NCBI GenBank assembly: GCA_035640455.1
Contig: DASQWB010000038.1
Coordinates: 1-11,838, forward strand
Length of the DNA stretch: 11,838 nt
Reading direction: 5' to 3'
Source: AC-50 sp035640455
GTDB lineage: Bacteria; Actinomycetota; Thermoleophilia; Gaiellales; Gaiellaceae
Shown here piece by piece: positions 5,240 to 11,838 of the stretch. Each line of letters opens with the position of its first letter. Within the stretch, counting starts at the first letter, position 1. Both the position numbers and the translations under genes were made by a program. Under the pieces are notes generated by a model that was not told the DNA's origin, made no database searches, and was given only the letters and a program-made list of their open reading frames with translations.

Positions 5240-6044
5240 TTTTCGCGTTCGGTACCCGCAGTGGGATGCGGATGGCGTTGATGTCTCGCTCCCGAGGAGG
5301 GCGTCGAAGGCGCGCGGGAACTACGCGTCGCGGTCATGGATCAGGAAGCGCACCTGCCGCTGTCGGTCGTCGAGATCCATGAGCAGGTTGCGCGCCTGCT
5401 GCCAGCATCCAGGCCGTGTTCGGCTTGCTGGTGCGGGCGAGGTACTCGATCCGGCGGCTGCCGACTGAGAGGAAGACGAGAACGTACAGACGGCGCAGCC
5501 AGACCGTATCGACGGTGAAGAAGTCGCAGGCAAGAATCGAGTCCGCATGCGCTTGGAGGAAGCTGTGCCACGACTGCGAGTGGCGCCGCGGTGCCGGCTT
5601 CACGCCAGCCTTACGCAGGATGTTGCGGACCGAGGTCGCGGAGGCGGCGACATCTAGCTTGCGCAGCTCGCCCACGATCCGCTGATAGCCCAGCTCGGGT
5701 TCTCGCGCGCGAGCGCAGGATCAGCTCGCGCATACCACTGCTAATCGGTGGCCGTCCGGGATCTCGGTGCAAATAGGTCCAGCGCCGGGCGACCAGCCGG
5801 CGATGCCAGAGCGGGAGCGTCTCCGGGCGCACCGAGAAAGCGCTCCACGAGCGGCGCGGCAGCCCGGCTGAACGCGGCGAGTAGCACTCGGTCGTGCGCC
5901 TCGAATCGCGGTTTCCCGGCCTGCCCGCGAAGAATCGACAGCTCGTGGCGGAGCACGAGAATCTCCAGCTCCCGCTTGGTCGCAACGTCCGACGAGCACG
6001 ATCAACTCCAGCAGGCGGCAGACGACGATGTACAGCGCTGACAC
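5240..6044 (-). pseudogene. Decayed integrase-core (DDE) transposase
   Basis: Reading leftward, six frame segments join into one transposase of the integrase-core type common in actinobacteria. They are VSALYIVVCRLLELIVLVG (6044-5976), LEILVLRHELSILRGQ to LLAAFSRA (about 5974-5861), RRSWSAFSVRPETLPLWHRR to GRPPISSGMRELILR (about 5867-5700), GYQRIVGELRKL to KPNTAWML (about 5693-5403), ARNLLMDLDDRQRQVRFLIH (5403-5320), and RDINAIRIPLRVPNAK (about 5289-5240). There are about five frameshifts and one in-frame TAG, where the family has Lys after HDRDA. The first catalytic Asp (ACDFFTVDT) and the HDRDA Asp survive. The third of the protein carrying the catalytic Glu (AERW region) is absent, so it is inactive and truncated at its 3' end. 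No terminal inverted repeats or target duplication were seen. Confidence 0.85.
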
Positions 6045-6387
6045 ACGCAAAGGCGACCTCCAGCAGACGGGGACGCCCGACGCTACTGCCGCCGCAGCAG
6101 CCCTCGTGCCTCACCCGATCAGGTTTGTGCACCCCGTGTGCAAGCACCGCAAATCGGCGCTTGTGGCTTGCACGATCGCCAACGTGCGGTGGGGTATGGA
6201 GCCGTTTATGCACCTCCCAGGTCGAGAAGGCCGCCGCTCGTTCCTGGATGTCTGCCGAGCCTTGCCTATGTCGCGCCATCCGCATCTTCCACGCCGAGCG
6301 AGGCTGTGATCGTGCCTTAGAAGTGCCGCACTCGTTCAGCGTCGGGAACGCGGTTGATGGGCATCTGCTCGCGCGGATCGAGGCGGC
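6045..6387. other. Non-coding gap with no recognisable gene
   Basis: About 340 bases between the transposase remnant and the stop of the large regulator. The open frames here show no domain, ribosome site or coherent codon bias, and GC looks lower than in the flanking genes. The only structure noted is a pair of small inverted repeats (6138-6173). Confidence 0.5.
6138..6173. repeat. Small inverted repeat
   Basis: GTGCAAGC (6138-6145) faces GCTTGCAC (6166-6173), with a second imperfect pair inside it (CAAGCACC against GGCGCTTG). It could be an operator, the end of a lost element, or the terminator of the large regulator gene. The arms are short enough for chance. Confidence 0.3.
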
Positions 6388-9300
6388 TTAGTCGATGCCG
6401 CTGCTCGCGCGCTCAACGTCGACCTGCTCGAGCGCGTAATCGAGTACGGCATCGAACGTCATTGCCTTTCCCTCCGCCCGTGCTGTAGCGAGCTCGTCGT
6501 TTTCGTGGTGCCGGAGCTCGGACTCGAATCGCTCGCTCACCGCGCGCTCGGCCGGCGACGGCGGCGCGCCAATGGCGTCGTGCAGTGCCTCGGCCGCGCC
6601 GCCGAGTGTGGCGGCACGTAGCGGACGTCCGTCCGCGGACGCTGCCCCGGCAAGCACGTGCAGGGATTCGACGATGGTCGGCTTGTCGCCGAGCCGCTGT
6701 GCTATGGCGAGGCTGTCGCACGCGAGCGACCGTGCTCGCCGGCAATCGCCGTCGAAGAGCGCCACGAGGCCGAGGTTGACGAGAGCTGACGCGACGAGCA
6801 ACTGATTGTCCAGGTTGGTCGCGAGCTCGAGCGCCTCCGCAAGCGAGGCTTGCGCCTGCGTCGGTTCGCCCTCGAGCAAAGCAGTGATGCCGAGATGCGC
6901 AAGCGAGTTCGCGGCATTTCGCTTGTCGCCGAGCCGTCGCCGGAGTGCGAGGCTCTCCTCGAAAAGCGGCCTCGCCTTCGCGTAGTCACTCCCAGCAAGC
7001 ATGGTGCAGCCGAGAGCGTGCAGCGCCGCGGCGATCGTCGTCTCGTCCCCGGCGTCGCGTGCGACCGCGAGGCTCTCTTCGCCGAACGAGCGTGCGCGAT
7101 CGTACGCGCCCTGCGCAGCAGCGATCCAGCCGAGGTCGGCGAGCGCGAAGGCTAAACCACGTGCCTCGCCGATCTCACGGAAGAAGGCCGCGCTCTCCTC
7201 GAGCGCCGGTACCGCGTGCTCGTAGTCGCCCTGGACGAGAGCAACCCTTCCGTACCCGTACAAGGCCTTCGCGCGGACCGACGGCCCAGCAGCTCCGTCC
7301 GCGGCCAACGCTCGCTCGAGCCAGCGCCGCGTCTCGGCCAGATAGCCCCGCGCCACCCAGGCACGGCGAAGGGCGCCGATCAGACGAAGCGCGATGTGGC
7401 CGACACGGTGCTCGAGCGCCCAGGCAAGCGCGGACCGAAAGTTGTCGCGCTCGCGCTCGAGGCGGGCGAGCCACTCGACTTGCCCCCCGCCGAGGATCTC
7501 CGGCTCGGCGGCTTCGGCGAGCGCGAGGTAATGCTCGGCGTGCAGGCGGTGCAGATTGGCCGCGTCGCGACGCGCTTCCAGCCGTTCCGCAACGTACTCG
7601 CGGATCGTCGCCAGCATCAGGAAACGCCCCTCGCGCTCGCGGATGAGGCTGTTGTCGACGAGTGAGCCGAGAGTCTCGAGGTCAGCGGAACAGACACGCT
7701 CGGCGGCCTCGAGCTCGCAGCCGCCGGCGAAGACAGCAAAGCTGACGAACAACTCCCGCTCGCGGCTTCCGAGCAGCTCGTAGCTCCACTCGATCGTCGA
7801 ACGCAGAGTGCGCTGGCGCTCCGGAGCGTCGCGCGTTCCGGCCGTCAGCAGCGGGAGACGATGCTCCAGGCGCGGGAGCAATGCCTCGGGACTCAACAGC
7901 TTCATGCGCGCGGCGGCCAGCTCGATCGCGAGCGGCAGGTTGTCGAGACGCCGGCAGATGTCGAGGACGTTGTCGCCGAGTGCTGCCGTCGGTTTGACCG
8001 CCCGAGCGCGGTCGGCGAACAGCGCGACCGCCTCCTCGTCCGTCAGCGGCGGCACTGGGAATTCCTGCTCGCCGGAGACGCGCAGCGACGCTCGGCTCGT
8101 CACAAGCAGCGTTAACGCCGCCGCCGAGCGCAGCAGCTCCGCCAGCTGCGGCACGGCGTCGAGCAGCCGCTCGAGGTTGTCGAGCACGAGTAGCGCCTCC
8201 TTGTCGCCTAGATAGTCCTCAGCCGTCTGGGGCTCCCTCACGCCGAGCGTCTGCGCGATCGTCGGCAGAACGAGTTGCGGGTCGCGAAGGGACGCCAGCC
8301 CGACGAACCAGACGCCGTCGCGAAACTCGTCGACCAATTCAGCCGCGGCCTGCAGCGCTAGCCGCGTCTTCCCCGAGCCACCGGGGCCGGTGAGCGTCAC
8401 GAGCCGGCGCGCCCGCACCAGCTCCAGCACCTGCGCGAGCTCCGCTTCGCGGCCAACGAATGGCGTCGGCTGCACAGGGAGGTTCGATTGGTTCAGGCTC
8501 TTCAGCGACGGAAAGTCGCCGTCGCCGAGCTGGTAGAGCCGCTGCGGCTCGACGAGGTCCTTGAGCCGGTGCTGCCGGACCTCATGCAGCTCGACCTCGC
8601 TGCCCAGCAGGTCATGCGTCGTCTGCGAGACGAGCACCTGGCCGCCGTGCCCAGCCGCGGCTATCCGCGCCGCACGGTGCACGTCGATGCCGACATAACC
8701 CTCGTCAGACACGACAGCCTCACCGGTGTGGAGGCCCATGCGGACGCGGATCGGGCCCGCCTTCAGCGCCTCCTGCGCTTCAGTTGCCGCCGCAGCCGCG
8801 CCCTTCACGCTCGCGAAAGCGACGAAGAAGGCGTCGCCCTGCGTGTCCACCTCGACGCCGCCATGGCGGCCAAATGCCTGGCGCAGAAGCCGCCGGTGCT
8901 CTGCGAGCGCCTCTGCATACCGATCGCCGAGTTCGTGGAGCAGCCGCGTCGAGTCTTCGATATCCGTGAACAGGAACGTGACCGTGCCCGCCGGCAGCTC
9001 GCGCGTGCGCTGAGGCTGGCGCGTGTCGAGCGCAGGATCCTGATTCAGGATCGCCTGGTGCAGCTCGCGCAGCTCGCGGCTGGGCTCGATCCCGAGCTCC
9101 TCGACCAGCGTCACGCGGGCCGCCTGATACGCGTCGAGCGCCTCCGCTTGTCGGCCCGAACGGTAGAGCGCAAGCATCAGCAGTCGGCGCAAGCGCTCTC
9201 GAAGGGGATGCGCGCGAACCAGTGCCTCGAGCTCCCCGACAAGCCCGCCGTGGTCCGAGGCGAGCAGGTCGGCCTCGATCCGCTCCTCGAGCGCCGTAAG

Positions 9301-9762
9301 ACGCAATTCCTCGAGGCGAGCGATCTCGGCCTGAGCAAACCCCTCGTAGGCAACATCGGCCAGCGGCGGGCCGCGCCACAGCGACAGCGCCTCACGCAGG
9401 GGCTCCCGCGCTGAGGGATCCCCTCGCGCGAGCGCCCGTCGACCTTCCTCCAGGAGCCGCTCGAAGCGCTCCACATCGAGCTCCTCCGGCCCGATCTCGA
9501 GGACGTAACCGCCCGCCCGATACCGCACCCGCTCCTCGGTCCCCAGCGCCCGCCGCAAACGCGACACGTGCGCCCGCAGCGTCCCCAGTGCCGTCGCGGG
9601 GGCTTGCCCGCCCCACAGCTCCTCGATCAAGCGATCGCTCGATACGACCTCTCGCGCGTTCAGCAGCAGGATCGCCAGCAGCGCCCGCTGCTTACGACTC
9701 CCAAGCGAGCACACCCGACCGCCGTCCCGGACCTCAAGTGGACCCAGGAGCCGGTAGTCCAT
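6388..9762 (-). CDS. SARP-family regulator fused to class III cyclase, ATPase and TPR domains
   Basis: An 1124-aa protein from ATG 9762 (MDYRLLGPLEVRDGG, the typical SARP beginning); the frame is open 34 codons further up without support. Domains: OmpR-type winged helix (1-95; KQRALLAILLLNA, LRAHVSRLRRAL); bacterial transcriptional activator domain (about 96-245); class III nucleotide cyclase domain (258-412); NB-ARC/AAA-type ATPase (about 433-740) with Walker A GPGGSGKT (459-466) and Walker B LLVLDNLE; TPR-like helical repeats (about 760-1065). In the cyclase part both metal Asp residues are kept (Asp267, Asp310) and so is Arg366. The purine-specifying Lys position reads Asp306 (DTQGD) and the transition-state Asn is His362 (DVHRAAR), so catalysis may be altered or lost. 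Family members are STAND-type signal-dependent activators acting in the cytoplasm on DNA. A direct repeat of SARP-box type lies in the divergent region upstream (9843-9860), so its own gene and the one starting at 9940 are obvious candidate targets. Confidence 0.92.
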   Translation of the reverse strand: MDYRLLGPLEVRDGGRVCSLGSRKQRALLAILLLNAREVVSSDRLIEELWGGQAPATALGTLRAHVSRLRRALGTEERVRYRAGGYVLEIGPEELDVERFERLLEEGRRALARGDPSAREPLREALSLWRGPPLADVAYEGFAQAEIARLEELRLTALEERIEADLLASDHGGLVGELEALVRAHPLRERLRRLLMLALYRSGRQAEALDAYQAARVTLVEELGIEPSRELRELHQAILNQDPALDTRQPQRTRELPAGTVTFLFTDIEDSTRLLHELGDRYAEALAEHRRLLRQAFGRHGGVEVDTQGDAFFVAFASVKGAAAAATEAQEALKAGPIRVRMGLHTGEAVVSDEGYVGIDVHRAARIAAAGHGGQVLVSQTTHDLLGSEVELHEVRQHRLKDLVEPQRLYQLGDGDFPSLKSLNQSNLPVQPTPFVGREAELAQVLELVRARRLVTLTGPGGSGKTRLALQAAAELVDEFRDGVWFVGLASLRDPQLVLPTIAQTLGVREPQTAEDYLGDKEALLVLDNLERLLDAVPQLAELLRSAAALTLLVTSRASLRVSGEQEFPVPPLTDEEAVALFADRARAVKPTAALGDNVLDICRRLDNLPLAIELAAARMKLLSPEALLPRLEHRLPLLTAGTRDAPERQRTLRSTIEWSYELLGSRERELFVSFAVFAGGCELEAAERVCSADLETLGSLVDNSLIREREGRFLMLATIREYVAERLEARRDAANLHRLHAEHYLALAEAAEPEILGGGQVEWLARLERERDNFRSALAWALEHRVGHIALRLIGALRRAWVARGYLAETRRWLERALAADGAAGPSVRAKALYGYGRVALVQGDYEHAVPALEESAAFFREIGEARGLAFALADLGWIAAAQGAYDRARSFGEESLAVARDAGDETTIAAALHALGCTMLAGSDYAKARPLFEESLALRRRLGDKRNAANSLAHLGITALLEGEPTQAQASLAEALELATNLDNQLLVASALVNLGLVALFDGDCRRARSLACDSLAIAQRLGDKPTIVESLHVLAGAASADGRPLRAATLGGAAEALHDAIGAPPSPAERAVSERFESELRHHENDELATARAEGKAMTFDAVLDYALEQVDVERASSGID

Positions 9763-9794
9763 CAGCCGCCCGCCGCCATTTACCCGATCCGAGG

Positions 9795-9823
9795 AACGTA
9801 GCACCAAGCAGCCGCAAACCCAA
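9795..9823 (-). promoter_or_regulatory. Candidate weak promoter of the SARP-cyclase gene
   Basis: On the minus strand TTGGGT (9818-9823) and TACGTT (9795-9800) are 17 bases apart, each matching the housekeeping consensus at three of six positions. Initiation near 9788 would leave about 25 nt of leader. The match is weak; position and spacing are the main support. Confidence 0.3.
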
Positions 9824-9842
9824 AGCGCGCGCCGCCCCGCAA

Positions 9843-9860
9843 GCGAGCCGCTATCGAGCC
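9843..9860 (+). promoter_or_regulatory. SARP-box-like direct repeat
   Basis: GCGAGCC (9843-9849), spacer GCTA, TCGAGCC (9854-9860). Streptomyces SARPs such as ActII-ORF4 bind heptamer direct repeats of the TCGAGCG type with 4-bp spacers (11-bp period), and this pair has that length, spacing and core. It lies between the SARP gene (start 9762, minus) and the RPDDR gene (start 9940, plus), upstream of both. No good -10 sits at the expected distance on the plus strand. Confidence 0.45.
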
Positions 9861-9902
9861 ACAACCCTCCTGCAACCGCAGACGCGCATCGTCAGCCCAG
9901 AC

Positions 9903-9919
9903 GACCGCACCGGGCGGTC
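9903..9919 (+). promoter_or_regulatory. Small leader hairpin ahead of the second RPDDR gene
   Basis: GACCGC (9903-9908) and GCGGTC (9914-9919) pair around a 5-base loop, ending 7 bases before the ribosome site AAGGGAG (9927-9933). It may affect translation initiation or be an operator. Short, so possibly incidental. Confidence 0.3.
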
Positions 9920-9939
9920 AGACAAGAAGGGAGCAGAAG

Positions 9940-10437
9940 ATGAACGCTCGCACGCACAAACTCGCGCAAACGCTCGGGCTCGCGCTCGTGCTCGTCGTAG
10001 CCGCGGCACCGACCGCGATTGGCAGCGGCCGCCAGGCCAGCGGCCTCGACCCCTGGGCCTACAACGCCGTCCACCGCGACCAGGCAATGGGCAGCCCGAG
10101 AGGCGAGAACGCAACGGGCCTGCGAGACCTCGACCCCTGGGCATACTCGCGCGTCCTCCGCAGCCGCTCGAGTACACCTATGGGCGAAAACGCGACCGGG
10201 CAGAACGCCATCCCCGCTGCGACCCGGCCCGATGATCGCCCCGGCATCCGCGGCCCCTCGACCCCGGTCGCGCTGCCACAGCTCGGCCAGGTCGACTACC
10301 ACGGCGCGTTCGACTGGCGCGACGCCGGCATCGGCGCGCTCGCAACGCTGGCCGCCGCGCTCGTCGCTACCTCGGCGACACTGCTCGCGCTTCGGCGTCG
10401 ACGCGCGAGCCAACCCATCGGCGAACTCGGCGTGTAA
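9940..10437 (+). CDS. Secreted or membrane-anchored protein with RPDDR motif, 165 aa
   Basis: ATG 9940 has AAGGGAG 6 bases upstream. Residues 1-28 form a signal peptide (hydrophobic core LGLALVLVVAAAPTA). Two internal repeats follow: LDPWAYNAV (36-44) with GENATG (55-60), and LDPWAYSRV (64-72) with GENATG (82-87). Next come RPDDRPGIRG (96-105), FDWRDAGIG (124-132), a membrane helix (about 130-150) and an Arg-rich tail LRRRRASQP. So an outside segment of about 100 aa is held by a C-terminal helix. It has no LPXTG and no named domain. It shares its architecture and the RPDDRxGxRG and GSPxRGE patches with the 125-aa protein at 4382-4759, so I treat them as paralogues of an uncharacterised family. 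It is divergent from the SARP-cyclase regulator, which may control it, and ends before a very strong hairpin. Confidence 0.8.
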   Translation: MNARTHKLAQTLGLALVLVVAAAPTAIGSGRQASGLDPWAYNAVHRDQAMGSPRGENATGLRDLDPWAYSRVLRSRSSTPMGENATGQNAIPAATRPDDRPGIRGPSTPVALPQLGQVDYHGAFDWRDAGIGALATLAAALVATSATLLALRRRRASQPIGELGV

Positions 10438-10460
10438 GCGCGCATCCGCGACAGCTCGTC

Positions 10461-10506
10461 CCGATGCCGAGCGGGTCCCACAGCAACGGGACCCGCTCGG
10501 CATCGG
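10461..10506. terminator. Strong bidirectional terminator-like hairpin
   Basis: A perfect 19-bp stem (10461-10479 with 10488-10506) around an 8-base loop, 23 bases after the stop of the RPDDR gene. It can also stop transcripts of the convergent acetyltransferase gene (stop at 10614). No T-run follows. The 107 bases from 10507 to 10613 hold nothing else I can see. Confidence 0.8.
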
Positions 10507-10613
10507 CCCCACGGTGGCACGCGCCTCCGCGAGGTTGTTTCAGGCGAGGACGGTGAACCTAGGCCCAGCGGCGCGGTGCTCGCGCGGCGTGGGCCGCAGG
10601 CGGCAGGGATCCG

Positions 10614-11132
10614 TCAACTCCGCTGTGGCCGCCCCCTGATCTGCTTCCGCAAGTGGCAGCGTCGTCCTTCCTGCCCGACCTGCTCGTAGCCGGCCGTTTC
10701 GTACAAGTGCCTAGCCGGCTCGTTCGCGACGGAGACGTTCAGGCGGAGTTCGTCAATGCCCCGGCGCGCCAGCAGCTCTTCCACGGCGGCGAGCATCGCG
10801 CGCCCGTACCCCTTGCGGCGGGCTCGCTCGGCGACCGTGATCTGGTAAAGGAACGCCGCTTGCGCAGCCTCTGCCTTCAAGGGCGTGACCCACAACCAGC
10901 CCACCGAGCGACCGCTTCGGCCGATCGCAGTCCAAAGGTGATGCCCGCGGGTCTCTGCTTCAGCAAGCTCACCCTCTAGAGCAGGACCTAATTCGTTCCG
11001 GGCGCGCTCCAGCGCTTCTTCGCGCGGCCAGCCCGCCTCGCGTACTTGTTCGTCCGCGTAATTCGCGAGCTCCTCGCGTATGAACGCCTGACGATCGTCC
11101 TTCGTGAACGGTCGGAGCTCGACGTGCGGCAT
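10614..11132 (-). CDS. GNAT family N-acetyltransferase
   Basis: A 172-aa protein from ATG 11132 (MPHVELRPFTKDD, the usual GNAT N-terminal strand). The acetyl-CoA site is clear: strand AAFLYQITV (92-100), then RARRKGYGRAML (103-114), whose R-R-K-G-Y-G loop fits the Q/RxxGxG/A signature. Helix AAVEELLARRG follows, then strand ELRLNVSVAN, NEPARHLYETAGYEQVG (137-153) with the conserved Asn137 and Tyr144. Residues 20-60 hold the long acidic helix pair seen in GNATs of this subtype. It transfers acetyl from acetyl-CoA to an unknown amine; the substrate cannot be read from sequence. The ribosome site is weak (GCAGG). It lies 44 bases after the stop of the probable frameshifted small gene and may share its transcript. 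Confidence 0.88.
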   Translation of the reverse strand: MPHVELRPFTKDDRQAFIREELANYADEQVREAGWPREEALERARNELGPALEGELAEAETRGHHLWTAIGRSGRSVGWLWVTPLKAEAAQAAFLYQITVAERARRKGYGRAMLAAVEELLARRGIDELRLNVSVANEPARHLYETAGYEQVGQEGRRCHLRKQIRGRPQRS

Positions 11133-11176
11133 CGAAGTGCCTGCGCAGCGTACTTGCGGTTACACGCGCGCGAGGA

Positions 11177-11379
11177 TCACCATTTGATCCCAAGCGGCTG
11201 CTTGTGACGCTCTTCGAGTTCGGTCTCGAGCGCGCCTAGGCGGCGCTCGAACAACGCTGCCCCCGTGCCGACGACGAGGCGGCGCAGCTCCTCAAGGAGC
11301 GACGGCTCTCCGATACGCGGCCGCGCTCGACGGGAGACGCGACGAAGGGCAGGGCGAGCTCGACTCGGTCGAGGCGCAT
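11177..11379 (-). pseudogene. Probable frameshifted small gene, about 66 aa
   Basis: From ATG 11379 one frame reads MRLDRVELALPFVASPVERG with strongly GC-rich third positions. After about 28 codons that bias moves to another frame reading SLLEELRRLVVGTGAALFER, continuing with a charged helix (LGALETELEERHKQPLGIKW) to TGA 11177-11179. The total is 203 bases, not a multiple of three, so the two halves need one frame change, near 11293-11310. Together they would make a small protein with a charged C-terminal helix. It may be a sequencing error, a real pseudogene or programmed shifting; no slippery sequence is evident. I do not recognise a family. It lies between the aminotransferase and acetyltransferase genes on the same strand. 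Confidence 0.4.
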
Positions 11380-11437
11380 GCGCGACCGTCCCGCGGTGCG
11401 CCGATCCTGCGCAGCGAAGATCCGCGTTCCCGCGGCG

Positions 11438-11838
11438 TCAGTGCCCGGCGAGAAACTCCTCCACGGCGCGCGCGAACCCGTCGACGTCGCTCTGAGTCAG
11501 CGGCAGCGACAGGGCGACGAACCCACGCCGCGCGAACGAGTAGCCACGATCGAGCATGTGCAGGTGCAGGAGCGTGCGCAGCTCCGGCGCCGCGGGCGAG
11601 TCGGCCGTGCGCCGCACCGGGCCCCGCGTGAAGTGCAATCCCACCATCGAGCCGCGACCGGTCGCGCAGAAGTCGAGGCCGTGTTCGGTTGCGAAGCCGT
11701 TCAGCCGCCGGCGCAGCCGGTCGCCGAGCGCGTTCAGGCGCGCGCATTCCTCGTCCGTATAGACCCGCGTCAGCCCGGCGAGGCCGGCAGCCATTGTCAG
11801 AACCGCGTTGTTGAACGTCCCGGCGTGCGCGAGCGCAT
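11438..11838 (-). CDS. Class III aminotransferase, C-terminal part (glutamate-1-semialdehyde aminomutase-like; partial)
   Basis: The frame is open from the window edge to TGA 11438, giving about 132 codons. It begins ALAHAGTFNNAVLTMAAGLA, the family's (H)xGTFN(x)NPLTMAAG region, where the Thr contacts the pyridoxal phosphate of the partner subunit. The small C-terminal domain follows: YTDEECARLNALGDRLRRRL, then FCATGRGSMVGLHFTRGPV, HMLDRGYSFARRGFVALSLP and SDVDGFARAVEEFLAGH. The wording is closest to the glutamate-1-semialdehyde 2,1-aminomutase (HemL) branch, but such proteins outside haem operons often have other substrates. The Met at 11794 is internal, not the start; the catalytic Lys lies outside the window. 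Confidence 0.85.
   Translation of the reverse strand, partial: ALAHAGTFNNAVLTMAAGLAGLTRVYTDEECARLNALGDRLRRRLNGFATEHGLDFCATGRGSMVGLHFTRGPVRRTADSPAAPELRTLLHLHMLDRGYSFARRGFVALSLPLTQSDVDGFARAVEEFLAGH

Noticed and set aside
8488..9414. 308-codon plus-strand open frame
   Set aside because: It is antisense to the SARP and cyclase domains, has no recognisable domain or ribosome site, and is typical of shadow frames in GC-rich DNA.
9793..9893. GGAAC and CGTCAG upstream of the second RPDDR gene as a fourth ECF-like promoter
   Set aside because: GGAAC (9793-9797) and CGTC (9890-9893) are more than 90 bp apart, and no GGAA stands at the right distance.

Overview
The window is GC-rich, with strongly GC-biased third codon positions, GTG/TTG starts and AGGAGG-type ribosome sites. 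Gene content points to a soil-type Actinomycetota, most likely Thermoleophilia (Gaiellales/Solirubrobacterales-like). The main pointers are a SARP regulator fused to a class III cyclase, an AAA/NB-ARC-type ATPase and TPR repeats, a second cyclase remnant, and a recognisable actinobacterial integrase-core transposase. The taxonomic call is inference from gene style, not from a marker gene.

Layout. 1-616 (+): the tail of an unidentified gene abuts a cyclodeaminase/cyclohydrolase (FTCD_C family) gene. 613-2502 (-): a 60-aa basic protein with its own promoter lies just downstream of an MFS transporter carrying a C-terminal cyclic-nucleotide-binding domain. 2536-2797 (+): a 62-aa acidic protein made largely of RTEVG pentapeptide repeats, ending at a strong hairpin. 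4823-2836 (-): an apparent three-gene operon encoding a small bitopic membrane protein with an RPDDR motif, a compact subtilisin-like protease and a GAF-domain protein; the last two overlap by GTGA. 4846-6387: a graveyard holding the head of a zinc-ribbon/cyclase gene, a 3' half of tRNA-Asp and a multiply frameshifted transposase, then about 340 bp with nothing recognisable. 9762-6388 (-): the large SARP-cyclase-ATPase-TPR regulator. 9940-10437 (+): a second RPDDR-family membrane protein, divergent from the regulator across a 177-bp region containing a SARP-box-like direct repeat. 10614-11838 (-): a GNAT acetyltransferase, a probable frameshifted small gene, and the C-terminal end of a class III aminotransferase that runs off the window.

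How it may fit together. Three small-protein genes (starts 795-, 2609+, 4759-) are each preceded by GGAAG-N16/17-CGTC, which resembles an ECF-sigma promoter, so they may form one small regulon. The third of these promoters would also drive the protease and GAF genes. The two RPDDR proteins look like paralogues of a family I cannot match to any described one: one sits with a cytoplasmic-looking subtilase and a GAF sensor, the other next to a SARP-cyclase regulator. This RPDDR/subtilase/GAF set with its shared promoter type is the best candidate here for an undescribed system. Its function is unknown.
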